From an uncultured Lachnospiraceae bacterium (GTDB lineage: Bacteria > Bacillota > Clostridia > Lachnospirales > Lachnospiraceae): a stretch of DNA of 64,000 nucleotides. Location: positions 1 to 64,000 of the forward strand of contig CANSPM010000004.1 in assembly GCA_947648875.1 (NCBI GenBank), given 5' to 3'. This document shows, piece after piece, positions 43,031 through 51,827 of this stretch. Both the position numbers and the translations under genes were made by a program. A model generated the notes under the pieces. That model did no database searches, had not been told where the DNA came from, and saw only the letters and a program-made list of their open reading frames with translations. Numbering within the stretch: position 1 is the first letter of the stretch; each line of letters opens with the position of its first letter.

Positions 43031-45028
43031 CTATTCCGGAAACACGCCGCGTTTTAAGCTGTTGTACGCCAGAAGGATATAGAGCAAGTAAATCGACAGA
43101 TACAGTCCTACGGCGGTGGCTATAATGGCGGCAGGGCTGGAGGTGCCCACCAGGATTCCAGGCTCCGGAGACATAGCCAGATTCCGGATAAAGGGTATGC
43201 CAATCAGCAGCGGAGGTAAGGCCGGCATGGCGTAGTAGAAGGCAAATTGCTTTCGGAGCGTCACGGTCATCTCCCGGCGGTCCATACCCAGCTTTTCCAG
43301 CAGCCGGAACTGATGACGGTAGCGGCTTGATTCACTGAGCAGCTGGATGGTCAACACGGTGGCGGAGGTCATAGTCAGCACTAAGGCCAGATAGTACAGG
43401 GGGAAAACGGTCATGGCCGTCATGGCGGCAGCTTCCCTTTCTTCCTGTGCCCTGACAATAATGTTGTCATAATCCGAATATTCGGAACGTTTTTTTCGGA
43501 TTTCCCTGAGACGATTGTACTGGTCCTCGCACAGAGGCTCTGCGGTCATGGCCACATACAGACGGTGGTTTATGGGGCAAAGTTCTGCCAGAGCATCCGG
43601 CACCACCAGGATATAGTCGCTCCCGTTGACATCCCAGCCGTATTGTCCCAGTGGCTCACTGTGTACGCCCCCGGGACTTAAGGTCTGTCCGCCAAGCGGG
43701 ACTGAGTAGGTATATTTTGTGAGCAGCTTCTCCAGGTAAGTCCGGCAGTGCAGCAGATACTGGCCGTCTTCCAGAGGCACCTCCGGATATCCCAGCATTC
43801 GGCGCAGGGAGGCGTAGTCGCTGTAGGCCATAACCAGATCACGGTCGTGATAGGTATAATAGGTGGTATTATCCTGCAAATATGCCTGCACCTGGGCATT
43901 TTCCCCCCGGTAGACTTCATATTGATACTGGGACTTTATGGGGACGTACTCCTGTAAATATTCCAGATAATCTCCATGGTCCTGCCGAAGGTCGGCAATG
44001 CCGATCATGATATCAAAACAGGAGTTTTCCCTGACCCGTCCATAAAATAATCCCTGAAAAATCAGTCCGCTGCCCTCGGAAATCAGCGTTGCGGTAAAGA
44101 GCAGGGAGATGGTGGCCATAACCGTACCCATGGTGGCCAGTTTGGCGGTGAGGGTGCGAAAGACCAGCAGGGTCTGTCCACGGTATTTTTTCTCCGGCCT
44201 TTTGTGGAAATAGGCGGGAACGCCGGAGGCAAAACTTAGGAAAAAGCCGTAGAGAAAGACGATAACGCATCCCGCGCCGATGAGTCCCAAGAGCGGGCTG
44301 CCGGCCATCAGTAGTAATGTACCCACAAAGCCGGACACCAGAGAAAGCGTGAAAATCCGCAGGCGCTTTTTGCCGGCGCAGATCACCGCCTCTTCATTCT
44401 GCCGGTCAAAACAGAGCAGGTCGTGAATCTTCATGGAGCGGATGCGCCTGCGACTCTTAAGTTGGGCGAAAAGATAGATCAGCGCAAAGCACAGAAAGGT
44501 CAGGCCAACTGCCCCGGGGGAAAAGGCAAAGGAAAAAGTGTAGGCCTGCCCGAACAGGGATAATACAATGGCCCGCAAGATCTGGTAGAACAGATTGCCC
44601 AGCAGGACGCCAAGTATCAGCGCGCATCCGCCCACCACCAGGTTCTCCAGAAAAAAGAGCCGCGCAACCTGCTGGGGTTCCAGACCAATCAACACATAGA
44701 TTCCAAATTCCCGGCTGCGCCGTCCCAGCATAAATTGGATGGTGTAAGACACCAGCCAGCTGATGATGGCAATAACCACTGCGCCAGCCAGAACGATCAT
44801 CATGGGCAGTGTGGCCATCTGCGCGGCCAGATTCCGGATCTCCTGAGAGAAAATTAGTCCGTTGAAGGAGTAAATCAGGGCGGCCACCATCACAATAGTG
44901 GCAAAGTACACCAGATAGTCTCTGGCCTGCCGCCGGGCGTTGCGCAGGGAGAGCCGGAGGACTACGCCGCCGGATTCCCCGGGGCGGGCCGCAGCGGAAG
45001 GGTTTTTGGAAGCATTAAAGAACGTCAC
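43031..45028 (-). CDS. Bce/FtsX-type ABC transporter permease
   Basis: The 665-residue permease belongs to the FtsX-like group of peptide-antibiotic transporters (BceB/VraG/YtrF-like). It has about ten helices: one, then three in an FtsX block near residues 90-200, another pair near 240-290, a large outside domain (about 315-535), and a last FtsX block with three helices. The outside domain is the place where BceB-type proteins bind the drug-lipid complex. I chose the GTG at 45028, which lies behind GGGAGGTGAT and overlaps the ATPase stop by 14 bases; 49 extra upstream codons lie within the ATPase gene. No two-component pair is adjacent. Confidence 0.85.
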   Translation of the reverse strand: MTFFNASKNPSAAARPGESGGVVLRLSLRNARRQARDYLVYFATIVMVAALIYSFNGLIFSQEIRNLAAQMATLPMMIVLAGAVVIAIISWLVSYTIQFMLGRRSREFGIYVLIGLEPQQVARLFFLENLVVGGCALILGVLLGNLFYQILRAIVLSLFGQAYTFSFAFSPGAVGLTFLCFALIYLFAQLKSRRRIRSMKIHDLLCFDRQNEEAVICAGKKRLRIFTLSLVSGFVGTLLLMAGSPLLGLIGAGCVIVFLYGFFLSFASGVPAYFHKRPEKKYRGQTLLVFRTLTAKLATMGTVMATISLLFTATLISEGSGLIFQGLFYGRVRENSCFDIMIGIADLRQDHGDYLEYLQEYVPIKSQYQYEVYRGENAQVQAYLQDNTTYYTYHDRDLVMAYSDYASLRRMLGYPEVPLEDGQYLLHCRTYLEKLLTKYTYSVPLGGQTLSPGGVHSEPLGQYGWDVNGSDYILVVPDALAELCPINHRLYVAMTAEPLCEDQYNRLREIRKKRSEYSDYDNIIVRAQEEREAAAMTAMTVFPLYYLALVLTMTSATVLTIQLLSESSRYRHQFRLLEKLGMDRREMTVTLRKQFAFYYAMPALPPLLIGIPFIRNLAMSPEPGILVGTSSPAAIIATAVGLYLSIYLLYILLAYNSLKRGVFPE

Positions 45029-45773
45029 TGATATCACCTCCCAACAGAGCGAGTACGTCCAGTATCTCATGATAGAAAATCTGTCTGGCCCGGTCTCCAC
45101 GCAGCAGTTCGTTGAAAAGCCGTCCGTCCTTGAGAAAAAGCACCCGGTGGGCGTAGCCGGCGCTGTAGGCGTCATGTGTGACCATAAGGATGGTGGCGCC
45201 CATATCCCGATTCATCTTCGTCAGGATTTCCAACAGGTTCTTGGAGGCTTTGGAGTCCAGGGCTCCGGTGGGTTCGTCCGCCAGCAGCAGGGACTGGCCG
45301 GCCACCATGGCCCGGGCACAGGCGGCGCGCTGTTTCTGACCGCCGGAGATCTGGTAGGGGAATTTCTCCAGTATGTCTTTTATTTCCAGCTTTCCTGCCA
45401 CCGCGCTCACCTGCTCCTGCACCTTGTGGGGAGGGATATGATTCAGGGCCAGGGCCAGACCTATATTCTCCTCCACGGTCAGGGTATCCAGCAGGTTAAA
45501 ATCCTGAAATACAAAGCCCAGCCGCTCCCGGCGAAAGCGGGCCAGTTCCCGGGAGGGCAGCTGCGAGATATTCTCTCCGTCCAGCAGAATATCCCCGGCG
45601 CTCACTGTGTCGATGGTGGAAATGCAGTTCAGCAGTGTGGTTTTTCCGCTGCCGGAGGCCCCCATAATGGCGATAAACTCCCCGTCCGCCACCTGAAAAC
45701 TTACCCGGTCCAAAGCCTTGGTCACATTGTTTTTGCTGCCGTAATACTTTTCGATGTTTTTGACTTCCAGCAT
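45015..45773 (-). CDS. Bce-type ABC transporter ATP-binding protein
   Basis: This 252-residue ATPase of the MacB/BceA type has Walker A GASGSGKTTLLNC, the Q-loop FVFQDFNLLDTLTV, signature ISGGQKQRAACARAM, Walker B LLLADEPTGALDS and H-loop VTHDAYSA. The ATG at 45773 (MLEVKNIEKYYG) is the normal family start and AGGAGGTATC lies upstream. The long C-terminal tail after the H-loop is usual for these proteins. It pairs with the overlapping permease; target peptides are unknown. Confidence 0.92.
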   Translation of the reverse strand: MLEVKNIEKYYGSKNNVTKALDRVSFQVADGEFIAIMGASGSGKTTLLNCISTIDTVSAGDILLDGENISQLPSRELARFRRERLGFVFQDFNLLDTLTVEENIGLALALNHIPPHKVQEQVSAVAGKLEIKDILEKFPYQISGGQKQRAACARAMVAGQSLLLADEPTGALDSKASKNLLEILTKMNRDMGATILMVTHDAYSAGYAHRVLFLKDGRLFNELLRGDRARQIFYHEILDVLALLGGDISDVL

Positions 45774-46024
45774 GTTATGATACCTCCTGATAAAGTTTTG
45801 CGTTTTCCTGCGGACATACAATGTCCGGGCTTTATGTCCCCTTGCTTTTCGGCATGGACTGCTTACGCTATAACAAGCATACACGAAATAAGGCGGAAAT
45901 GGTATTCATTCCACATGCTTTTTACTTACAAATCTGTAAGATAACGAAAAACACGGCTGATTTCACGGTTGCTTCCAAGCGGATCAGGGGGGTCTACAGC
46001 ATCGCGGGTCCGCGCTGAAAGGAC

Positions 46025-46053
46025 TTTTCAATTAAAACAGTTTATGCTATACT
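46025..46053 (+). promoter_or_regulatory. Promoter upstream of the chemoreceptor region
   Basis: TTTTCA (46025-46030) and TATACT (46048-46053), 17 bases apart, with the extended TG one base before the -10. Transcription would begin near 46060, at the foot of a strong hairpin. Confidence 0.6.
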
Positions 46054-46057
46054 ATAT

Positions 46058-46120
46058 AAAAGCGTCCTTTCTACTGATGAAATGATACCGGCATTTCATC
46101 AGTAGAAAGAGAGGGCTTTT
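46058..46120 (+). terminator. Long perfect hairpin with T-tract in the leader
   Basis: The 18-base arms are perfect: the left runs 46067-46084 (CTTTCTACTGATGAAATG) and the right runs 46092-46109, with a 7-base loop. The outer AAAAGC and GCTTTT also pair across a small internal loop, and the last T-run is followed by ATTATG. This could end transcription immediately after the promoter or protect a short RNA. Confidence 0.65.
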
Positions 46121-46140
46121 ATTATGTTATGGCCATTGTG

Positions 46141-46260
46141 AGGCATGCTTTTGAAGGATGTCCGGCAAACGCCTATAGGAGAAAATCAGGTAATTGCGAA
46201 ACCCTGTCCGCAGGTGACGAGGCTGTCCAATATACACAAAAACGGACTCGGAAGTATATA
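46141..46260 (+). ncRNA. Candidate structured leader element, copy A
   Basis: Between the hairpin and the chemoreceptor gene is a segment with TTTTGAAGGA, AGGTAATTGCGAAAC and CTGTCCAAT in that order. A close counterpart lies at 56370-56450. The ATTG and CAAT ends can pair around a CCTG/CAGG hairpin. I could not match it to a known riboswitch. The rest of the 45774-46389 gap, apart from the listed promoter and hairpin, shows no gene. Confidence 0.4.
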
Positions 46261-46389
46261 TGCTTTGCAAATTAACTTCTTGTAGTGGCAAGTCGCCTTT
46301 ATTTTGTATATTGCCCATCCTCTGTTTCCCAAAAGCAAGTTTTGCAATTGCCTATATAGTAGAAAATAAAGAAAAGGAGAGATGGGAAA

Positions 46390-48384
46390 GTGACCGGGAA
46401 AAGAGAGGACTCTCACAGACGGGAGAGCAGACGCAGCCTGAATGGCAGAATATTGAGGAGTACAACTCTCAATATCTTGATTTTGGTGATTGTATGCTGT
46501 GCAATAATGGCCAAATCCATGCAGGAGTTGGCCAACAGCATCCTGCTGGACAGTATGCAGCCGATGGTACGGCAGTCAGCCAAGACCGTGGAGGCCAACA
46601 TACATATGCTGGCGGATCGGATGATGACAATAGCAGGAGATCTCTGCATGGAAGGACGTGAATCGGAAGCGCAATCTATCAGAAATGAACTTTTGACAGA
46701 GGCTTCCGAGACATATGAGTTTTATTCTATAGCCCTGTATGATTTAGGCGGAAAAATACTTCAGGAGATCGGCGATGCCCCTGAAAGCCTGGAGCAGAAT
46801 TTTTTTACGCTCTTAAAAGAGACAGATAATCTCACCACGTCTTCGTCAACGATCTGCAATGATAAATTGGGCATTACCATGGGAATGCCGGTGAAAGAGG
46901 ACGGAGATACCGTTTTGTATGTGGTGGGCATCTATAAATATGACATGCTCAGTGATGTAATCGGCAGCATTAATCTGGGAAGGCATTGTACGGCTTATAT
47001 GGTGAACCGCGAGGGAATCGTGATGGGCCACCCGGACCAGACCAAGGTGCTGGAGGGCAATACCCTGGCGGGCTTAAGCGGCGGCAATGAGGAGGCTATT
47101 GGCCGCGTTACTGTGGGAGAGACCGGAGCCACGGAGTTTGTTGTTGAAGGACAGACGATGTTGGTGGCGTTTTCCCCTATTCGAGGTACTCAGTGGTCTC
47201 TGGTAATTCAGGTACCCAAGTCAGATTATGCCCAATTGATCAACGGGGCGATGATGGCGGCCATATTGTGTACTATGGCAGTACTTGTTGTTTCCATACT
47301 GCTGGTTCTGCGTCTGGCCATGTCCATATCCCGTCCGGTGAAAAGTGTTACAGAGCGGATGGTAGCGCTCTCGGACGGCGACCTGCATACGGAGGTGACC
47401 CTTGTACATAGCGGTGACGAACTGGAGGTACTTACCAAAACCATGGAAGCTACCGTTGACAGCGTAAACCGCTATATATCGGATATTCAGCAGGTGCTGA
47501 CGCACGTGGCAAAGGGAGACCTGCGCGTGGAACCCCAGGTGGATTATAAGGGGGACTTTTCCCTGATTCGGGAAAGCCTGGGTACCATTCTGGGGTCGAT
47601 GAATGAGACCATCGCAGGGTTTAAATCCGCCGCCGCGCGGCTTGCCAATATGTCTGTGGAACTGAATGGGCAATCCGGTCAGCTCTACCATGCCTCAAAA
47701 GAGCAGAATCAGTCTGCGGAGGCGCTGGTGCATGAGGTAACGAATGTAAAAGACAGATTGGCCAGCGTCACAGAGAACAGTGACCAGACCCGGATCAAGA
47801 CGGAAGAAATTGCACAATGTGTTCGGGAGGCAAATGTGAGGATGGCATCCCTGTCGGGGGCAATGGACAATATCAATGCCAGCGCGCAGGAGATTACCAA
47901 GATTGCTAAAGCCATCGAAGACATTGCTTTTCAGACCAGTATTCTGGCTCTTAACGCGGCAATAGAGGCAGCCCGGGCCGGAAGCGCCGGAAAGGGATTT
48001 GCCGTAGTGGCTAACGAGGTCCAGCAGCTGGCCTCCAAGAGCGCCGAGGCGGCCAAAAATGCCACGGATATGATGACCGGTACCAGGGAAACCATTCGGG
48101 CAGGGGTAAAATGGACTGCGGATACTGCCAGTTCCCTTGAGGCCATTTCTGCTGTCTCAGACCAGATCAGTACAATTTCCAATCATCTGGTGACGGCGGT
48201 ACATGGGCAGGAAAGTGCTTTGGCGATTATGGAGGAGCGAATTGCTTCGATCTCTACTATTGCAGATCAGAATCTACACAATGCCGGGGGGATGGAGCAG
48301 GCCAGCGGGCTGTTGGAGCAGGAAGCGGAGGCGCTCAGATCTCAGGTGGTAAAATTTGCGTTGAAGGAGGAGCGCAGCCGATGA
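46390..48384 (+). CDS. Methyl-accepting chemotaxis protein
   Basis: The 664-residue chemoreceptor has TM1 at about 25-47, an outside sensor (about 48-285, Cache-like, with [13 protein letters not shown] and the [14 protein letters not shown] turn), TM2 at about 288-310, a HAMP domain (about 311-365, starting [13 protein letters not shown]) and a long helical signalling domain. The hairpin tip is [36 protein letters not shown]. The GTG at 46390 is chosen because AAGGAG lies 10 bases upstream. The stop overlaps the next gene's ATG, so the lipoprotein is coupled to it. No chemotaxis kinase genes are near. Confidence 0.9.
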   Translation: MTGKREDSHRRESRRSLNGRILRSTTLNILILVIVCCAIMAKSMQELANSILLDSMQPMVRQSAKTVEANIHMLADRMMTIAGDLCMEGRESEAQSIRNELLTEASETYEFYSIALYDLGGKILQEIGDAPESLEQNFFTLLKETDNLTTSSSTICNDKLGITMGMPVKEDGDTVLYVVGIYKYDMLSDVIGSINLGRHCTAYMVNREGIVMGHPDQTKVLEGNTLAGLSGGNEEAIGRVTVGETGATEFVVEGQTMLVAFSPIRGTQWSLVIQVPKSDYAQLINGAMMAAILCTMAVLVVSILLVLRLAMSISRPVKSVTERMVALSDGDLHTEVTLVHSGDELEVLTKTMEATVDSVNRYISDIQQVLTHVAKGDLRVEPQVDYKGDFSLIRESLGTILGSMNETIAGFKSAAARLANMSVELNGQSGQLYHASKEQNQSAEALVHEVTNVKDRLASVTENSDQTRIKTEEIAQCVREANVRMASLSGAMDNINASAQEITKIAKAIEDIAFQTSILALNAAIEAARAGSAGKGFAVVANEVQQLASKSAEAAKNATDMMTGTRETIRAGVKWTADTASSLEAISAVSDQISTISNHLVTAVHGQESALAIMEERIASISTIADQNLHNAGGMEQASGLLEQEAEALRSQVVKFALKEERSR

Positions 48385-48827
48385 AAAAGATATGCACACT
48401 AATTCTGTTTTTCGCGCTTCTTACAGTGTCTCTGACGGCCTGCGGCACGGCGGAGGAGGGGCTGAAAGACGGCTATTACACAGCACAGGCCGCCGAGTAT
48501 AATTTTGGCTGGAAAGAATATATAACCGTTATGGTCAAGGGAGGAAGTATTGTCTCTGTGGAGTACAATGCCGAGAATGCCAGCGGCTTTATTAAGAGTT
48601 GGGATAACGCCTATATGCAGAATATGTTTCATTCCAACGGCACATATCCCAATGCATATACCCGTTATTATGCCGGGCAGCTTTTGGAAGGAAAGAGAGG
48701 GACGGATATTGACGCTTTGACAGGGGCTTCTTCCTCATACCGTTCCTTTCTGAAGTTGTCAGAAGCGGTGCTGGAACAGGCCAGACGGGGAGACTCCAAC
48801 GTCGTGTATGTCAATACAACTGAGTAA
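48381..48827 (+). CDS. FMN-binding-domain lipoprotein
   Basis: The 148-residue protein has a lipoprotein signal ([21 protein letters not shown], lipobox LTAC, Cys21). The mature part resembles FMN_bind domains: a [16 protein letters not shown] start, [10 protein letters not shown], and near residue 111 DALTGASSS, which corresponds to the flavin-attachment motif D-x-x-[ST]-G-A-[TS]. FMN could be covalently bound there, although the consensus Thr is Ser. It starts within the stop codon of the chemoreceptor gene (ATGA), which points to a shared role, such as redox sensing at the cell surface. Confidence 0.75.
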   Translation: MKKICTLILFFALLTVSLTACGTAEEGLKDGYYTAQAAEYNFGWKEYITVMVKGGSIVSVEYNAENASGFIKSWDNAYMQNMFHSNGTYPNAYTRYYAGQLLEGKRGTDIDALTGASSSYRSFLKLSEAVLEQARRGDSNVVYVNTTE

Positions 48828-48908
48828 AGCGCGACTGGCAAATCTGACGGCCATGCCGCATACAGATATAAAATAACAGGGTAGTTCCGCCCCTGGGCAG
48901 AGCAGGAG

Positions 48909-48937
48909 AGCATTCATTCATCAGTGAATGCTTTTTT
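48909..48937 (+). terminator. Terminator of the chemoreceptor/lipoprotein operon
   Basis: Perfect 8-base arms AGCATTCA (48909-48916) and TGAATGCT (48925-48932), followed by T-run to 48937. Confidence 0.75.
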
Positions 48938-49278
48938 GTTTTGGAAACAATGGAAGAATTACAAAACTCGGGAATACCCATCTATGGTCTGCTGCGGCGG
49001 CAGGTGTGATGTCCCGGTTCATGGATAAGGATTCTGTGATGATGGAGTGTCAAACGCGGTTTTCCCGGCGCGGGATTCCGATGCCTGCGACAGGGGCTGT
49101 CGCTGCCGCGTATCATATATTCCCGGAATATGGAAAGATATTCTGAAAATCCGCGCAATACAATTTCCGCTTTCTCTGGTAAAATGTAAACAGTAAAATA
49201 CCAATGTGCAAAAGGGGAGTTCCCGGGTCGCCGGAAGCACACAAAAGGGGCAAGGATCCGGGGAAGGAGGAAAGTCGG
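48938..49278. other. Non-coding stretch
   Basis: I see no supported gene in these 340 bases. An AT-rich segment TGGTAAAATGTAAACAG at about 49178-49196 may contain the promoter of the small HTH gene. Confidence 0.4.
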
Positions 49279-49554
49279 ATGGCTCAGATACATTTGCGGA
49301 TTGCGGACCTGCGGAGACAGAAGAAAGTGACGCAGCAGGAACTGGCGGACAGGGGGGTATCCTACCAGACGGTGAGCCGTTGGGAGACAGGGACGGGAGA
49401 GCCGGAGTTGTCTTTGCTGGCGGCGCTGGCAGAATATTTTCAGGTGTCGGTGGATCAGTTGCTGGGGCTGACACCCATGGAGGGGGAAACTTATGTGCCG
49501 GAGAGGACGGGCACAAAGGACTTCTTCCATAGTCCTATTGTCGGTGTGCTTTGA
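49279..49554 (+). CDS. XRE-family HTH protein, apparently truncated
   Basis: The 91-residue protein is a Cro/C1-type HTH domain: LRIADLRRQKKVTQQELADRGVSYQTVSRWETG and then LLAALAEYFQVSVDQLLGL. The tail (PMEGETYVPERTGTKDFF) looks like the linker that in related clostridial proteins leads into a SAM-dependent methyltransferase domain, but the frame ends nine residues later. It is probably a truncated fusion that keeps only DNA binding. The ATG at 49279 follows GAAGGAGGAAAG. Confidence 0.65.
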   Translation: MAQIHLRIADLRRQKKVTQQELADRGVSYQTVSRWETGTGEPELSLLAALAEYFQVSVDQLLGLTPMEGETYVPERTGTKDFFHSPIVGVL

Positions 49555-49598
49555 CTGGCGGAGCATCCGAATCATAAAAGCGGGGTGCGAATAGAGCC

Positions 49599-49690
49599 AA
49601 TACACCAGATCAGATTGCCGGTTGGCCTCCTGATCCGGTGTATTGTATCCGGCGCGCTTTAAACGGAAAAGCGCCCGGCCTTTTTCTATA
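49599..49690. terminator. Inverted repeats between HTH gene and thrS
   Basis: Two structures lie here. The first has near-perfect 15-base arms at 49599-49613 and 49630-49644 (AATACACC...GGTGTATT). The second, 49650-49684, pairs GGCGCGCTTT with AAAAGCGCC and is followed by T5 on the plus strand. They separate convergent genes and probably end transcripts from both sides. Confidence 0.5.
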
Positions 49691-51458
49691 AACTGTCAAT
49701 TGATCCACAGACCTTTTCTAACAGTCGGTCAACAGTCATTTCTCCCAGGTCCTGCCGGTTGGCTTCGGCGTCCCGTTGCCGGACGGACACAGTGCGATTG
49801 CGTTTTTCCTGTTCCCCCACAATGAGCATATAGGGTACTTTGTCCATACGGGCTTCCCGTATTTTGTATCCCAGCTTTTCATCTCTCTTGTCAATTTCTG
49901 TCCGAATATCCCGCATCCTCAGTTGATCCGCGATCTCTCCCGCATAGTCCAGATATTTGTCCGAAACGGGCAGCACTTTGACCTGAACGGGAGCAAGCCA
50001 CAGAGGAAACTTCCCGGCGTAATGTTCTATGAGAATCCCCAGCAAACGCTCAATAGAGCCGAAAATTACCCGATGCAGCATAATGGGGCGGTGTTTCTCG
50101 CCGTCCGGTCCCATATATTCGAGGCCAAATCTCGTGGGCAGCTGGAAATCCAGCTGAATGGTTCCGCACTGCCAGGTTCTGCCGATGGAATCTCTTATAT
50201 GGAAATCCAGCTTTGGTCCGTAGAACGCGCCGTCCCCCTCATTAATCACATAAGATTTTCCCATTTTACGGACCGCGTCCATGAGAGCTCTTGTGGCAAG
50301 TTCCCATTCTTCGTCGCTTCCGATGGAATTATCCGGTCTGGTAGACAGTTCCACTTCATAGGAAAAGCCAAACCGGTCATATACCTCGTCAATAAGCCGC
50401 ATAACTCCCTGAATTTCGTCCTGTACCTGCTGCGGTGTCATGAAAATATGGGCATCGTCCTGCGTGAGACAGCGCACCCGCATCAGCCCGTGGAGCGTAC
50501 CGGATTTTTCATGTCGGTGTACCAGGCCCAGTTCTCCCATTCGCAGAGGGAGATCCCGGTAGGAATGGGGTTGTAGCTTATAGACCAGCATTCCGCCGGG
50601 GCAGTTCATGGGGCGGATGGCGAAGTCTGTCCCGTCGATTACGGTGGTATACATCTTGTCCCTATAATGTTCCCAGTGTCCGGAGGTCTCCCACAGCTGG
50701 CGGTTCATGATCATGGGGGTGGAGATCTCCACATAACCTTCCCTTCGGTGGATTTTCCTCCAATACTCGATCAAAAGATTTTTGAGAACCAGCCCCTTGG
50801 GGAGGAGAAAAGGGAATCCCGGACCTTCATCCATCAGAGCAAACAGCCCCAGTTCCTTTCCGAGCCTGCGGTGATCCCTTGCTTTGGCCTCCTCCAGCCT
50901 GTGAAGATATTCTTCCAGGTCGGCGGCTTTGGGAAAGGAGATGCCATAAATCCTGGTCAGCATCTGGTTTTTTTCGTCTCCCCGCCAGTAGGCCCCGGCC
51001 ACAGACAACAGTTTGACGGCCCGTATGGGGCTGGTGCTGGTGAGATGGGGGCCTGCGCAGAGTTCCGTATAGTCGCCCTGTCTGTAAAAAGTAAGTTCTT
51101 CGCAGGCGGGCAGTTCGCGAATCAACTCCTGTTTAAAATCTTCCCCCTGGTCTGCCATATAGGACAGAGCCTCTTTCCGGGATACCGTCCGGACCTGGAG
51201 AGACAGGGATTCTCCCACCAGCTTTCTCATTTCCTCCTCTACCGCAGACAGATTTTCCTCCGAAAAGGGGAATGAAAATTTGAAATCATAGTAGAATCCG
51301 CTGTCCGTCGCCGGTCCGATGGCACATTTTGTGTCGGGATACAGGCGCTTTACCGCCTGGGCCAGCACATGGGCACTGGTGTGCCAAAATGCCCTCCTGC
51401 CCTCTGTTTCATGGAAGTCAGATATGGTGATCTCTCCGCTTTTCTGTAAAATTTTCAT
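49686..51458 (-). CDS. thrS: Threonine-tRNA ligase lacking the TGS domain
   Basis: This class II synthetase charges tRNA-Thr. The 590-residue length is about 50 shorter than usual, because the N-terminal TGS domain is absent: after 28 residues it enters the editing domain (HTSAHVLAQAVKRLYP; then the Cys in ELCAGPHL). Class II motifs follow: motif 1 in YVEISTPMIMNRQLWETSGHW, motif 2 in FRVHRHEKSGTLHGLMRVR-type sequence (LVHRHEKSGTLHGLMRVR), and motif 3 in LHRVIFGSIERLLGILIEHY. Zinc ligands are Cys in MNCPGGM plus His residues. The ATG at 51458 follows AGAGGAGC. A T-box leader lies upstream. Confidence 0.93.
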   Translation of the reverse strand: MKILQKSGEITISDFHETEGRRAFWHTSAHVLAQAVKRLYPDTKCAIGPATDSGFYYDFKFSFPFSEENLSAVEEEMRKLVGESLSLQVRTVSRKEALSYMADQGEDFKQELIRELPACEELTFYRQGDYTELCAGPHLTSTSPIRAVKLLSVAGAYWRGDEKNQMLTRIYGISFPKAADLEEYLHRLEEAKARDHRRLGKELGLFALMDEGPGFPFLLPKGLVLKNLLIEYWRKIHRREGYVEISTPMIMNRQLWETSGHWEHYRDKMYTTVIDGTDFAIRPMNCPGGMLVYKLQPHSYRDLPLRMGELGLVHRHEKSGTLHGLMRVRCLTQDDAHIFMTPQQVQDEIQGVMRLIDEVYDRFGFSYEVELSTRPDNSIGSDEEWELATRALMDAVRKMGKSYVINEGDGAFYGPKLDFHIRDSIGRTWQCGTIQLDFQLPTRFGLEYMGPDGEKHRPIMLHRVIFGSIERLLGILIEHYAGKFPLWLAPVQVKVLPVSDKYLDYAGEIADQLRMRDIRTEIDKRDEKLGYKIREARMDKVPYMLIVGEQEKRNRTVSVRQRDAEANRQDLGEMTVDRLLEKVCGSIDSL

Positions 51459-51480
51459 TGTCTGTTGCTCCTCTCTTTCC

Positions 51481-51500
51481 GGTAATGGCAAGCCATTACC
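51481..51500 (-). promoter_or_regulatory. Hairpin between T-box terminator and thrS
   Basis: Perfect 9-base arms GGTAATGGC and GCCATTACC with a 2-base centre, 23 bases upstream of the start codon and next to the ribosome binding site. It could modulate translation. Confidence 0.45.
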
Positions 51501-51527
51501 TGTGCCGATTTTCAGTTGCAACAACAT

Positions 51528-51785
51528 AAGAAAGGCACCCACAAGACTGCTGCCGCAGTCTTAAGGGTGCATCTGCACGGTTCCACCTTAACTTTTCACT
51601 TCGGATTCCAGTAAATCCTATCCTTTAACGCAGGCATACGGTGACGCTTACATATAATTTCAGCGCCACGGCTCGGGAATGGTTTTCGTCTGCTGTCCTC
51701 ATAAACGGTTTCCACCAAAATGCCGTTCTCTCTGGATGAATCGGGTAAACTACTTTTTCCGTCATTGCTTTTCCTATGTTATTAA
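51528..51785 (-). ncRNA. Threonyl T-box riboswitch
   Basis: On the minus strand the conserved T-box AGGTGGAACCGTGC lies at about 51589-51576. The terminator follows: GCACCC (about 51570-51565) and GGGTGC (51540-51535) enclose an inner 7-base stem, then a T-rich CTTTCTTATG. The competing antiterminator would use the T-box. In Stem I the AGAGA motif is visible, and ACC at 51642-51640 sits where the specifier codon is expected, matching threonine. Uncharged tRNA-Thr should allow read-through into thrS. Confidence 0.9.
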
Positions 51786-51789
51786 AGCC

Positions 51790-51818
51790 AGAATACCAGA
51801 GATGTTCAAGATTGTCAA
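51790..51818 (-). promoter_or_regulatory. Promoter of the T-box/thrS transcript
   Basis: On the minus strand, TTGACA (51818-51813) and TATTCT (51795-51790) are 17 bases apart. The transcript would begin near 51783, giving a leader of about 325 bases. Confidence 0.8.
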
Positions 51819-51827
51819 TAGAAAACC

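Noticed and set aside
46141..46260. c-di-GMP riboswitch upstream of the chemoreceptor
   Set aside because: The GGCAAAC and GCGAAACC fragments recall class I sequences, but the required core (CGCAAAGCC, the tetraloop receptor pattern and the GGGUUACCG-like tail) is missing, so I list it only as an unassigned element.
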